Part shown: one piece after another, positions 1-7,129 of the stretch | Layout of the letters: every line of letters starts with the position of its first letter | How positions within the stretch are numbered: the first letter of the stretch is position 1 | Assembly (NCBI GenBank): GCA_025453735.1 | Contig: JALOPY010000116.1 | Location: 1-7,129, forward strand | From: a bacterium | GTDB lineage: Bacteria > Zhuqueibacterota > Zhuqueibacteria > Thermofontimicrobiales > Thermofontimicrobiaceae | Direction of reading: 5' to 3' | DNA length: 7,129 nucleotides | Notes under the pieces: generated by a model | The model's input: the letters and a program-made list of their open reading frames with translations, nothing else | Databases searched by the model: none | What the model was told of the DNA's origin: nothing | Translations under genes and position numbers: made by a program

Positions 1-67
1 TTTGTTCGATCTCTGTTCGTGGTTTAACATACGTTGCGTCTGTTGCTAATTTTAAATCATCCGGCTG
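1..67 (-). other. A-to-PCP linker, start of a peptidyl carrier protein cut by the window edge
   Basis: Residues 2355-2376. After the A10 motif the chain continues with a short linker and ends in YVKPRTEIEQ. This closely resembles the YVAPRTEIEQ-type sequence that normally opens the first helix of a peptidyl carrier protein in an NRPS module. The carrier serine itself is outside the window, so the domain is inferred from this lead-in only. Confidence 0.8.
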
Positions 68-3000
68 TGGAAGCGCTTTTCGATCAATTTTACCGCTTTG
101 TGTCAGAGGGAAGGATTCCAGAAAAATAAAAAAAGATGGAATCATGTAATCTGGCAATTTCGTTTTTAGAAATTCCCGAATCTCGCCATTGTCCGGAACA
201 GGCTTGTGATCTTTCGTGATATAAGCAATTAGCTTATTTTCTCCGGAATTGTCCTGTCTCGCCATGACAATAACATTTTCCACCGCGGGGTGCTTCGTTA
301 AATGTGATTCGATTTCTTCCACTTCGATGCGAAAGCCACGGATTTTAACCTGGTGATCAATTCTTCCCAGGAATTCGATATTGCCATCCGGTAAAAAGCG
401 AGCCAGGTCACCAGTTTTGTACATTCGCGCGCCAGATTTGTTGCTGAATGGATCGGGCACAAACTTCACTGCTGTCATTCCCGGGTGATTATGATACCCC
501 CGCGCAAGACAAATTCCACCAATGTGCAATTCACCGGAAACGTTGACAGGAACCGGGTTAAGATACCTGTCTAAAATATAGGAACGAATATTATTCAATG
601 GGCGTCCGATCGGGATATTCCTCGTATCGTTTTTACCGGGATCGACGCGATAAATAGTGGGACCTACCGTGGCTTCGGTTGGTCCATACCCATTATAAAA
701 ATTTCGATCTTTTGCCCAGTTGGAAGCAACATCCCAGGGACAACTCTCACCTGCCGAAATGATTCGTTTTAAGCTCGATAATTTTTCCCCTGGTAGAATT
801 GCCAGCATCGAAGGTGGCAAAATTGCAGAATTTATTTGATGCTTTTGAATAAGCTCTACCAGACTCGGAGTGGACAAGATTGTTTCTCTCCGCGCGAGAT
901 ACAAAGTTCCTCCTGCCATAAGTGTGGTAAAAATCTCTGAAACCGATGCATCAAAACTAAAAGAAGCAAATTGAAGCATTCGCATGTTTTCGTTGACACC
1001 CAGCGCCGTGACATGCGCTGTCGCGAAGTTGCATAATCCACGATGTTGTAATAATGTTCCTTTTGGTTTGCCTGTCGATCCCGAGGTGTAAATCATGTAA
1101 GCTAAATTGTCTGGAGCAGTGCCGCTGATGGGATTTTCATTGCTTTCTCTCGCGATTTTTTCCCATTCAGCATCGATGTCTATCACGTTGATGTTTTTTG
1201 ATGGCAGGCTGAGCTCTAAGTTCCTTTGCTTAATTAATATTGAAGCGTTGGAATCGTCCAGCATCAAGGATAATCGTTCTGCCGGATAAGCTGGATCCAG
1301 TGGCAAATAAGCTCCACCTGCTTTCAAGACACCCAGTATTTCAACGATCATCTCTGAAGATCGTTCCACAAAAATCGCAACTTTTATATCAGGTTTGACG
1401 CCGAGCTTTTTTAAATAATGAGCCAGCTTATTTGCACTCTGGTTCAATTCTCGATAGGTAAGCTGCTTGTCTTCAAAGACAACTGCCAGCGCATCGGGCA
1501 TCTGTTGAGCTTTTTCTTCAAATAGCTCATGGAAGCATTTGTCAGCACCATCAGATACCTGATTGCCTGCAAAATCTTCGAGTAATTTTTCAATTTCAGG
1601 TTTTGGCAGTAAATTTAGCTCCGAAATGTTACGCTCAGAATTATTAGCGATGCTTTCTAATAGTGTTTGAAAGTGCCACAGCATTTGATCAATGGTATTC
1701 GAATCGAAAAGATCAGTATTGTAAGTCAACGAAGCTGCCAGGCTATTTTTTGTCTCTGCCAACATCAATGTAAAATCAAACGGGGACAGCGTTTCTTCCA
1801 GTTTGAAAGCTTCCAATGGAAGTCCACCCAAATTCATCTGCTCGCCCTCGGAACTGATCGCAAACGATGATAAACCTTCCTCATAAAGCAAATGCGCTCG
1901 TTGAAAAACAAACATCACCTGAAACAGCGGCGTCCGGCTGGTATCACGTCGCGGATGCAGCTTTTCAACTAACAAGCCGAATGGATAGCTCTGGTGATCA
2001 ATTGCCTCAACGACAGTCTTCCGAACCTGGCTTAAAAATTCTGAAAATTTTGGATTGCCTGACAGATCAGATCGGATCGGCAAAGGATTTACAAAATAGC
2101 CGACCAGCGGCGCCAGCTCATTGCGACTTCTCCCGGTTGTTGGTGTCCCGACGATCAAATCATCCTGTCCCGAATAGCGCTGGAGCATCACATTAAAAGC
2201 TGCCAGCAATGTCATGTACATCGTTGCGCCGTGCTGTTCACTGACTTTTTTCAATTTTTGGATCAATTCAGGGTTAAATTCAATCGTCTTAGAAACGCCG
2301 CGAAATGTTTGCACAGCAGGACGAGGTCGATCGGTGGGTAGATTTAAAACTGGCAGCTCGCCAGACAATTTTTCCTTCCAATATCCCCACAATTTTTCAC
2401 CCTCAGCGCCTTCCAGCATTTCAGAATGCCACCGAACAAAATCACTGTATTGGATCTCGATTGGTGGTAGTTCTGGATTTTCATGTGAAATCAGTGCGGA
2501 GTACAAAATCCCAATTTCATTGGCAATGATTGCCTGGGACCACAGATCAGCAACAATATGATGAATGGTTTCGAGCAAAATATGTTCATCGTTTGATTTT
2601 GAGAACAAATGAACTCTGAATAGCGGTCCGGTTTCGAGATTAAATTGCATTCGAGTTTCTTTTTCAAGACGTTTTTGAAGATATTCTTCGCTCCAGGCAG
2701 ACGCATCTTCGTGCTGAAAATCGACGTCGATTGCTTCATGAACTTTTTGGACAGGCTCTCCTTTCACTGCGTGAAATGTTGTTCGCAATGTTGGATGCCG
2801 ATCAATCAAAGTCTGAAACGCTTGCTTAAGAAGCGGAACATCCACCTCTGAGCGGATTCGCACCGCGTAAAGCAAATTATAAATGCTCTCTGGCGCCATT
2901 TGATGTTGAAACCACATCGCACGTTGACCATAAGAAAGCGGGTATTCTAAAATCTTTTCCGATGCTGGAATAATTTTGGAAGTTGCGGTTTCTGGCGCAG

Positions 3001-6000
3001 TCATTTGTTCGAGCAACTGCTGGCTGATCTGGATGATATTTGGTCCTTCCAGCAAGCTCGCAATCGGGTAATCAACCTCTAATCTTTTTTCAATCTTATT
3101 CTTCAATTCAATCGCCATGATCGAATCCAGCCCCAGGTTATTGACCGGCTGATTGATGTCGATGCGATTGATATTCAAGCTCATTACCAGGGCGATCTCT
3201 CGTTTTAAATACGATTGCAGCATCCCCAGTTGCTGGCCTGGTTCTGAGTCCAGGATCGTTTGCCTGGTCAGGTTTGGTTGATTTCTTTCTGCAAGAACAG
3301 GTGACTGCGTTTTTTCATCCTGAAATTGAGCGGTCTCATCTGCGTTATTTTCTAGTGCAGCGCCTACAATTTTGGGTCTGCCAGTTACAGAACTTTCAAC
3401 CCAATAGCGCTCCCGCTGAAATGGATAATTTGGAAGTGAAACCAGCACTCGCTGATAATCCCGATCAAAACCAGCCCAATCAATTTCGATTCCATTGACA
3501 TACAGCATCCCCAGGCTGTTCAGCAGCATCTGCCAATCCGGTTGATCTTGTTTCAACGACGCCAGCCAGATTCCTTTCACATCGGGCAGGCATCTTCTGC
3601 CCATGCCGATCATCACCGGATTGGGACCTGGCTCGATGAAAATTTCGCAACCTTGCTCAGCTAACGTTTGCATTCCCGCATGAAATTGCACTGCCTCACG
3701 AATGTGTCGCCGCCAATACGAGGCATCAGGAATCGTATTTGCATCAATGATGTTACCTGTTAAATTTGAGATGATCGGAATAGCTGGAGTTTGATAGTGA
3801 ACCTCGCTAGCAACTTGCTCAAATTCATCGAGTATCGAATCCATCAATGGCGAATGAAACGCATGGGAGACTTTCAACGAACGGGACTCAATTCCCTCGG
3901 CTTGAAATTTTTCAACTATCTTTTGGATGACTTCTTTTTTGCCTGAAATAACGATATTATTGTGACCATTCACGCCAGCGATTGAAACGTCCTTTCGATA
4001 GGGTTCAATCGTAGTGGATACCTGTTTTTGATCGGCAAAAATGACAGCCATATCCCCATCGTGGGGCAGCGAGCTCATTAATTTTCCTCGTGTGGCAATG
4101 AGTTTCAATCCATCTTCGAGACTGAATACGCCAGCAATGCAAGCTGCGACGTACTCGCCCACGCTGTGTCCGATTACATAATTCGGCTCAATTCCCCACG
4201 ATCGCCATAATTGCGCCAATGCATATTCTATCGAAAAAAGCGCGGGCTGGGTATAAGCAGTCTCATAGATTAACTCGGAGTTTTCGTTCTCTGGAAAAAT
4301 CACTGTAAGCAATGGCCGCTCCAGGTAATTCTTTGATATCTGATCGCATCGATCCAGCGCCGTTTGGAACGTGGGCTGAGTCTCGTAAAGCGTTCTCCCC
4401 ATTCCGATATATTGCGATCCCTGTCCCGTAAATAAAAAGGCAATTTTTGATCGTTTCTTATTTTTGCCCTCTCCCCTATTGGCTTCAAAGACAGGTTGAC
4501 CTTCCGCCAGGGCAGATAATCGCTCCCTCATCTGCTGGACATTTTCAGCCGTAACTGCTAATCGCTGTGCAAAGTGCGACCTTCCGGAATTTGCAGCAAA
4601 ACAAATATCTGCCAGCGAATCAGATTTGTTCTTTGATAAATAGCCAACATAGAGCTTTATCAATTCATTAAGCGCATTTTCAGTTTTGCCAGATAGTAGA
4701 AGAAGATGTAAGGGACGTTCGACTTCGTTATGAACTGGTTGCCGGGCAGGCGCTTCCTCCAGCACGATGTGCGAATTGGTTCCGCCAAAGCCGAAGGAGC
4801 TAACTGCTGCAAATCTTCTTTCGCCACCCGATTTCCAAAGACGTCGCTCCGTGGGGATTTCCAGCGGTAATTCATCGAGCAAAATATGCGGATTAATTTT
4901 TTTAAAATGCAAATGAGCTGGAATTTCTTCATAATAAAGCGACAGAATCGTTTTGATCAATCCCGCAATGCCCGCCGCTGATTCCAGGTGGCCAATGTTG
5001 GTTTTAACTGAGCCGATAAGACAGGGCTTATTTGTCGAGCGATCTTTCATAACCGCAGCCAGCGATTGCACCTCGATTGGATCGCCCAAAATTGTTCCGG
5101 TTCCATGCGCTTCGACATAGCCGATTTGTTCAGGCAAAACCCTGGCATTTTTCAATGCCTCTTGAATGACTTCCTGCTGTGCCAATCCATTTGGTGCAGT
5201 AATGCCATTGCTTCTGCCATCCTGGTTTATCGCCGATCCCCTGATGACCGCCAAAATCCGATTGCCATCTTTCAGTGCATCCGACAGACGTTTAAGAATA
5301 ATAATCCCACATCCTTCTCCTCGAACATATCCATCAGCCGATGCATCAAAGGTCTTACAACGCCCCTCGATGGACATCATTCGGGCGTGAGAGAAAATCA
5401 GATTGGCTTCGGGAGTCAGAATCAGATTCACGCCGCCAGCCACTGCCAGATTAGATTCCCCATTACGCAGACTTTGAATTGCCAGATGGACGCTCACCAG
5501 CGACGATGAACAAGCGGTGTCCACTGCCATGCTTGGACCATGAAAATCGAACCAATACGAAATGCGATTTGCCGCGATACTGAAAGCATTTCCAGTGCCA
5601 TGATACGCCTCAGGAATTTCAGTCATGTGTTGCAGTTTTGAATAATCATTATTGCTGATGCCGACAAACACTCCGGTTTTGCTTCCAGCCAAATTATTTG
5701 GAACCAGCCCAGCATTTTCCAGCGCCTGCCAGGCAATCTCCAACAAAATCCGCTGCTGGGGATCCATTCGCTTCGCTTCACGGGGCGAGATGCTGAAAAA
5801 ATCAGGATCGAACAAGTCAACTTTGTCAAGGAATCCGCCGGTACGGTTATACATTTTTCCAGGGATTCCTGGAGACGAATCATAATATTCATCAATATTC
5901 CATCGATCAGGCGGGACTTCGCCAATGGCATCGACGCCATTTTGCAGCAGGTTCCAGAAGGCATCAACATCATTAGCGCCGGGGAAACGACAGCCAATAC

Positions 6001-7129
6001 CAATGATAGCGATTGGTTCGGATCCAACTGTTGTTGACGCCGTAATTTCCGGAGAAGCTGCAGAAGCAGTCTCGTCCTCAGCTAAATAATTGGCAAGCGA
6101 CTCAATTGTCGGATAATCCCACACCAGGGTTGGCGATAATTTCTTGCCAAGCCAGACTTCTAAGTCGCCGGCGAGCCCGACTGCCTGGGCAGAATCCAGT
6201 CCGAAGCTGACGAACGGCTCACGAATATCGATCTCGTTGATATCGATTTCTAAATTTTCAGCAACCTTTGCAATCAACCAGGTTTCGATCGATGCTACGG
6301 TCGCGCTTTTCTTTGTGTTAACAACAGGGACTTCGGTTTTCACCGGTTCGGACACTGGTTTTTCGACCTTGACTTCAGGCTCCGGAGAAATATCGGTTTG
6401 AAAATGACCTGAAGCTCTCCATTCGGCTAAGATCTGAAGCTTTCCGTTCAAAAACTCATTTTTTGTTGCACGCCGTTGTATCTTTCCGCTCGACGTTTTT
6501 GATATGGAACGAGGCTTAATTAAAGCAACTGCGAAAGCTTGCAATTCATGCGCTTCAGTGACCTGTCGTCGAATACTTCCAATGATTTCATCAGCATCGA
6601 GTTTCTTGGGATTGCGCACTTCCACGACAATGATTAACCGTTCTTGATCATCGATATCAACTGAAAAAACCGCGCTGCAACCGGGTCGTAGATTTTGATG
6701 CGAGTTTTCAACGGTAAATTCGATATCCTGGGGATAATGATTTCTGCCCCGAATAATAATAAGGTCTTTTATGCGACCTGTAATAAAAAGCTCACCATCT
6801 TTCAAAAATCCCAAATCGCCTGTTCTTAAAAATGAGACTGCTTCATTATCCCTGATATGAGCCTGAAATGTTTCTTTAGTTTCTCCGGGTCGGTTCCAAT
6901 AGCCTTTGGCGACACTGGTTCCAGCAATCCAGATTTCTCCGATCTCGCCGGTTCGACATTCTTCAAAAGTTTCGGGATTCACAATGGTGATGGTTTGATC
7001 TCCATAGGTATGACCGCAACCGACAGCAGTCTGGCTGTCATCTTCCCCGGGCAGCGCCTCGACGAAACAATTGTTTTTCAGCTCTGATTTTTTGATATTC
7101 AAAATTATTGGGGGATCAGCATTATAGCC
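1..7129 (-). CDS. Hybrid PKS-NRPS megasynthase with lipid-loading module, internal fragment (FAAL-ACP-KS-AT-ACP-C-A-[PCP])
   Basis: One frame stays open across the window on the minus strand, with codons starting at 7129 and every third base below. Neither a start nor a stop is present, so both ends are cut. All the landmarks I placed share this frame: FAAL Lys216, ACP1 Ser313, KS Cys540/His675/His714, AT Ser989, ACP2 Ser1336, C-domain HH at 1523-1524, and A-domain Asp2060 and Lys2347. That argues for an intact gene. The domain order predicts loading of a fatty acid, one malonyl extension without reduction, then amide bonding to one amino acid. FAAL domains are normally about 550-600 residues and sit at the N terminus, so the true start is probably about 1 kb past the right edge. 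The left end stops just before an expected carrier protein. I do not recognise a specific named pathway, so no gene symbol is given. The cytosolic multidomain role is well supported; the product is inferred. Confidence 0.96.
68..1540 (-). other. NRPS amino-acid adenylation (A) domain
   Basis: Residues 1864-2354, full length. It activates one amino acid as aminoacyl-AMP and loads the following carrier protein. All ten core motifs can be read: LTYREL (A1), LKAGGAYLPLDP (A2), YTSGSTGKPKG at 2014-2024 (A3), FDASVSEIF (A4), NGYGPTEAT (A5), GELHIGG...ARGY (A6), YKTGDLARF with Asp2241 (A7), GRIDHQVKIRGFRIE (A8), LPDYMIPSFF (A9) and SGKIDRKALP with Lys2347 (A10). By alignment with GrsA from memory, the ten-position specificity code reads D-A-S-I-I-A-G-V-G-K. 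Asp at the first position and the terminal Lys mark an alpha-amino-acid substrate, and the rest is hydrophobic. It shares the DAS..A.V..K frame with known aromatic (Tyr/Phe) codes but matches none I recall exactly. Substrate is therefore uncertain. No methyltransferase is inserted between A8 and A9. Confidence 0.95.
1621..2944 (-). other. NRPS condensation (C) domain, hybrid PKS-to-NRPS type
   Basis: Residues 1396 to about 1836. It forms the amide bond between the acyl chain on ACP2 and the amino acid on the downstream carrier protein. Motifs in order are YPLSYGQRAMWF (C1, start 2944), RHPTLRTTF (C2), HHIVADLWS with His1523, His1524 and Asp1528 (C3), IQYSDFVRWH (C4), VGTPTTGRSRNELAPLVGYFVNPLPIR (C5 region, spanning about 2170-2090), and RRDTSRTPLFQVMFVFQ (C7). 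The catalytic second His is intact. The usual Gly after the C3 Asp is replaced by Leu1529. HHIVxDxWS together with GYFVNP is, from memory, a combination seen in C domains that receive a polyketide, which fits its place after ACP2. No epimerase precedes it, so a D-amino-acid donor type is not expected. Confidence 0.94.
3002..3226 (-). other. Acyl carrier protein 2 (PKS module)
   Basis: Residues 1302-1376. The phosphopantetheine site is Ser1336 in LGLDSIMAIEL. It is followed by KNKIEKRL and the closing segment IASLLEGPNIIQISQQLLEQM. The DSIMAIELKNKIE pattern is the usual type I PKS carrier form and differs from the DSAQAVGL form of ACP1, in keeping with different partners. It should carry the malonyl extender and then the 3-oxoacyl product, which it offers to the condensation domain. 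A short linker, residues 1377-1395, follows. Confidence 0.95.
3227..3540 (-). other. Post-AT linker and disordered spacer (no reductive domains)
   Basis: Residues about 1198-1301. The first part keeps the usual post-AT tail, with the motif YPFQRERYW at 3399-3427, which wraps back over the KS-AT pair. It is followed by an Asn/Gln/Asp/Glu-rich stretch of about 50 residues with no fold I can recognise, leading to ACP2. At about 100 residues in total there is no room for a ketoreductase, dehydratase, enoylreductase, methyltransferase or aminotransferase. Confidence 0.85.
3541..4447 (-). other. Acyltransferase (AT) domain, malonyl-CoA type
   Basis: Residues 895 to about 1197. It loads the extender unit from CoA onto ACP2. 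The N-terminal motif FTGQGSQYIGMG starts near residue 900. The nucleophile is Ser989 in GHSVGEY, and the specificity and second active-site motif HAFH is at 1089-1092, followed by SPLMDS. In the known AT code HAFH goes with malonyl-CoA, while YASH goes with methylmalonyl-CoA, so malonyl is predicted. The substrate-binding Arg is probably in ATRGKLM. A downstream GPNPVM motif is also present. The AT sits within the module, so this is a cis-AT system, unlike trans-AT lipopeptide lines such as mycosubtilin. All key residues are present. Confidence 0.95.
4448..4747 (-). other. KS-AT linker region
   Basis: Residues 795-894. This is the small alpha/beta adaptor usually found between KS and AT in cis-AT modular PKSs. 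It includes HLLLLSGKTENAL, resembling the common LLxLSAKxxxAL start of this adaptor, and later SLADICFAANSGRSHFAQRLAV, shortened here but recognisable as the usual LxDVCYTANTGRxHFxHRLAV-like stretch. It packs the acyltransferase against the ketosynthase and has no catalytic residues. Confidence 0.8.
4748..6019 (-). other. Beta-ketoacyl synthase (KS) domain
   Basis: Residues 371-794, about 424 residues, full length for a type I modular KS. It opens with EPIAIIGIGCRFPGA and ends with SSFGFGGTNSHIVLEEAP. The catalytic triad is complete: Cys540 in DTACSSS, His675 in EAHGTGT and His714 in NIGHLE. It should take the fatty acyl chain from ACP1 and condense it with malonyl-ACP2, releasing CO2 and adding two carbons. 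The active-site Cys rules out a decarboxylating KSQ loading domain, and the intact second His in NIGH argues against a non-elongating KS0. Further KS signatures are DPQQRILLE, NQDGRSNGITAPN and KTFDASADGYVRGEG. The preceding residues 353-370 form a short Ala/Ser/Thr-rich linker. Confidence 0.97.
6074..6292 (-). other. Acyl carrier protein 1 (FAAL-associated)
   Basis: Residues 280-352, about 73 residues, a normal carrier-protein length. The phosphopantetheine attachment site is Ser313 in FGLDSAQAV. It is followed by a helix with GDLEVWLGKKL and by the closing motif SPTLVWDYPTIESLANYL. The GLDSAQAVGL...WLGKKLSPTLVWDYPTI pattern is what I know from carrier proteins that directly follow FAAL domains, which fits its position. 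It should accept the fatty acyl group from the FAAL and present it to the ketosynthase downstream. A phosphopantetheinyl transferase encoded elsewhere would be needed to make it active. Confidence 0.93.
6293..6406 (-). other. Pro/Glu/Lys/Val-rich interdomain linker between FAAL and ACP1
   Basis: Residues 242-279. A low-complexity segment alternates Glu-Pro, Lys-Val and Val-Pro steps (for example EPEVKVEKPV and EPVKTEVPVV). It has no recognisable fold and joins the last FAAL helix to the first ACP helix at SIETWL. Flexible charged linkers of this kind let the carrier arm swing between active sites. Nothing suggests a separate domain. Confidence 0.7.
6407..7129 (-). other. Fatty acyl-AMP ligase (FAAL) domain, C-terminal part
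   Basis: Residues 1-241. This domain activates a free fatty acid with ATP to acyl-AMP and passes it to the adjacent carrier protein rather than to CoA. Visible motifs are GEIGEIW (61-67) leading to AKGYWNRP (74-81), the core-7 motif RTGDLG with Asp105, the hinge motif GRIKDL (118-123), the stretch GRNHYPQDIE (128-137), and the C-terminal core-10 motif SGKIQRR with Lys216, the expected catalytic lysine. GRNHYPQDIE together with an early CGHTYGDQ-type segment is typical of FAALs and separates them from the amino-acid-activating A domain at the other end of the window. The N-terminal two thirds, including the ATP-binding loop and fatty-acid pocket, lie past the right edge, so chain-length preference cannot be read. 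Whether the family-specific insertion is partly inside residues 1-45 is unclear. Confidence 0.93.

Noticed and set aside
1867..2561. Cluster of plus-strand open frames of 109 and 115 codons
   Set aside because: They are antisense to the condensation domain, have no family motif, and are not arranged with convincing ribosome binding sites.
3227..3540. Possible aminotransferase or ketoreductase domain between AT and ACP2, as in iturin-type synthases
   Set aside because: The spacer is only about 100 residues and contains just the standard post-AT tail and a polar disordered stretch, with no PLP lysine motif and no NADPH-binding glycine motif.
5066..5509. Plus-strand open frame of 147 codons, the longest on that strand
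   Set aside because: It lies entirely antisense to the conserved KS domain between the active-site Cys and His regions. Its translation has no recognisable fold, and it is explained by coding bias of the true gene.
5623..6027. Minus-strand open frame of 134 codons
   Set aside because: It is in a different frame from the megasynthase and overlaps the start of the KS domain, which is read perfectly in the main frame. It is a shadow frame, not an overlapping gene.
6407..7129. Reading the first domain as an ordinary amino-acid adenylation domain or acyl-CoA ligase
   Set aside because: The GRNHYPQDIE segment, the SGKIQRR ending and the directly following DSAQAV-type carrier protein fit the FAAL family instead.
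1..7129. Internal promoters, terminators, RNA genes, CRISPR arrays or mobile elements
   Set aside because: The whole window is coding with continuous conserved domains. I saw no spaced direct repeats, no tRNA-like fold and no transposase motif; apparent AT-rich boxes fall within codons.

Overview
The window holds one continuous minus-strand reading frame, open from one edge to the other. It covers 2376 full codons with no internal stop seen, and its start and stop lie outside the window. It encodes the middle of a very large multidomain enzyme, a hybrid polyketide synthase / nonribosomal peptide synthetase (PKS-NRPS) that begins with a fatty-acid-loading module. The plus strand carries no gene I can support. 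The many short open frames on either strand are shadows of this gene. Residue numbers below count from the right edge (base 7129 = first base of residue 1).

In order of translation, right to left: (1) the C-terminal part of a fatty acyl-AMP ligase (FAAL), about 7129-6407; (2) a charged linker; (3) acyl carrier protein 1, about 6292-6074; (4) ketosynthase, about 6019-4748; (5) KS-AT linker; (6) acyltransferase with malonyl-type motif, about 4447-3541; (7) post-AT linker; (8) acyl carrier protein 2, about 3226-3002; (9) condensation domain, about 2944-1621; (10) amino-acid adenylation domain, about 1540-68; (11) the lead-in to a peptidyl carrier protein, cut by the left edge. All domain landmarks fall in the same frame, so there is no sign of a frameshift or decay.

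Inferred assembly logic: the FAAL activates a free fatty acid as acyl-AMP and loads it on ACP1. KS-AT then adds one malonyl unit. No ketoreductase, dehydratase, enoylreductase, methyltransferase or aminotransferase lies between AT and ACP2, so the intermediate on ACP2 should stay a 3-oxoacyl thioester. The C domain would join it to one amino acid chosen by the A domain. The predicted product of this segment is an N-(3-oxoacyl)-aminoacyl thioester, the start of a lipopeptide or a possible acyl tetramic acid precursor, depending on what lies past the left edge.

The organism cannot be named from the sequence. The moderate, fairly AT-leaning base composition and mixed codon use argue against a high-GC actinomycete or typical myxobacterium. 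FAAL-initiated PKS-NRPS lines are common in cyanobacteria and also occur in several other phyla. The whole window is one biosynthetic gene, with no promoter, terminator, RNA gene, mobile element or CRISPR array seen.
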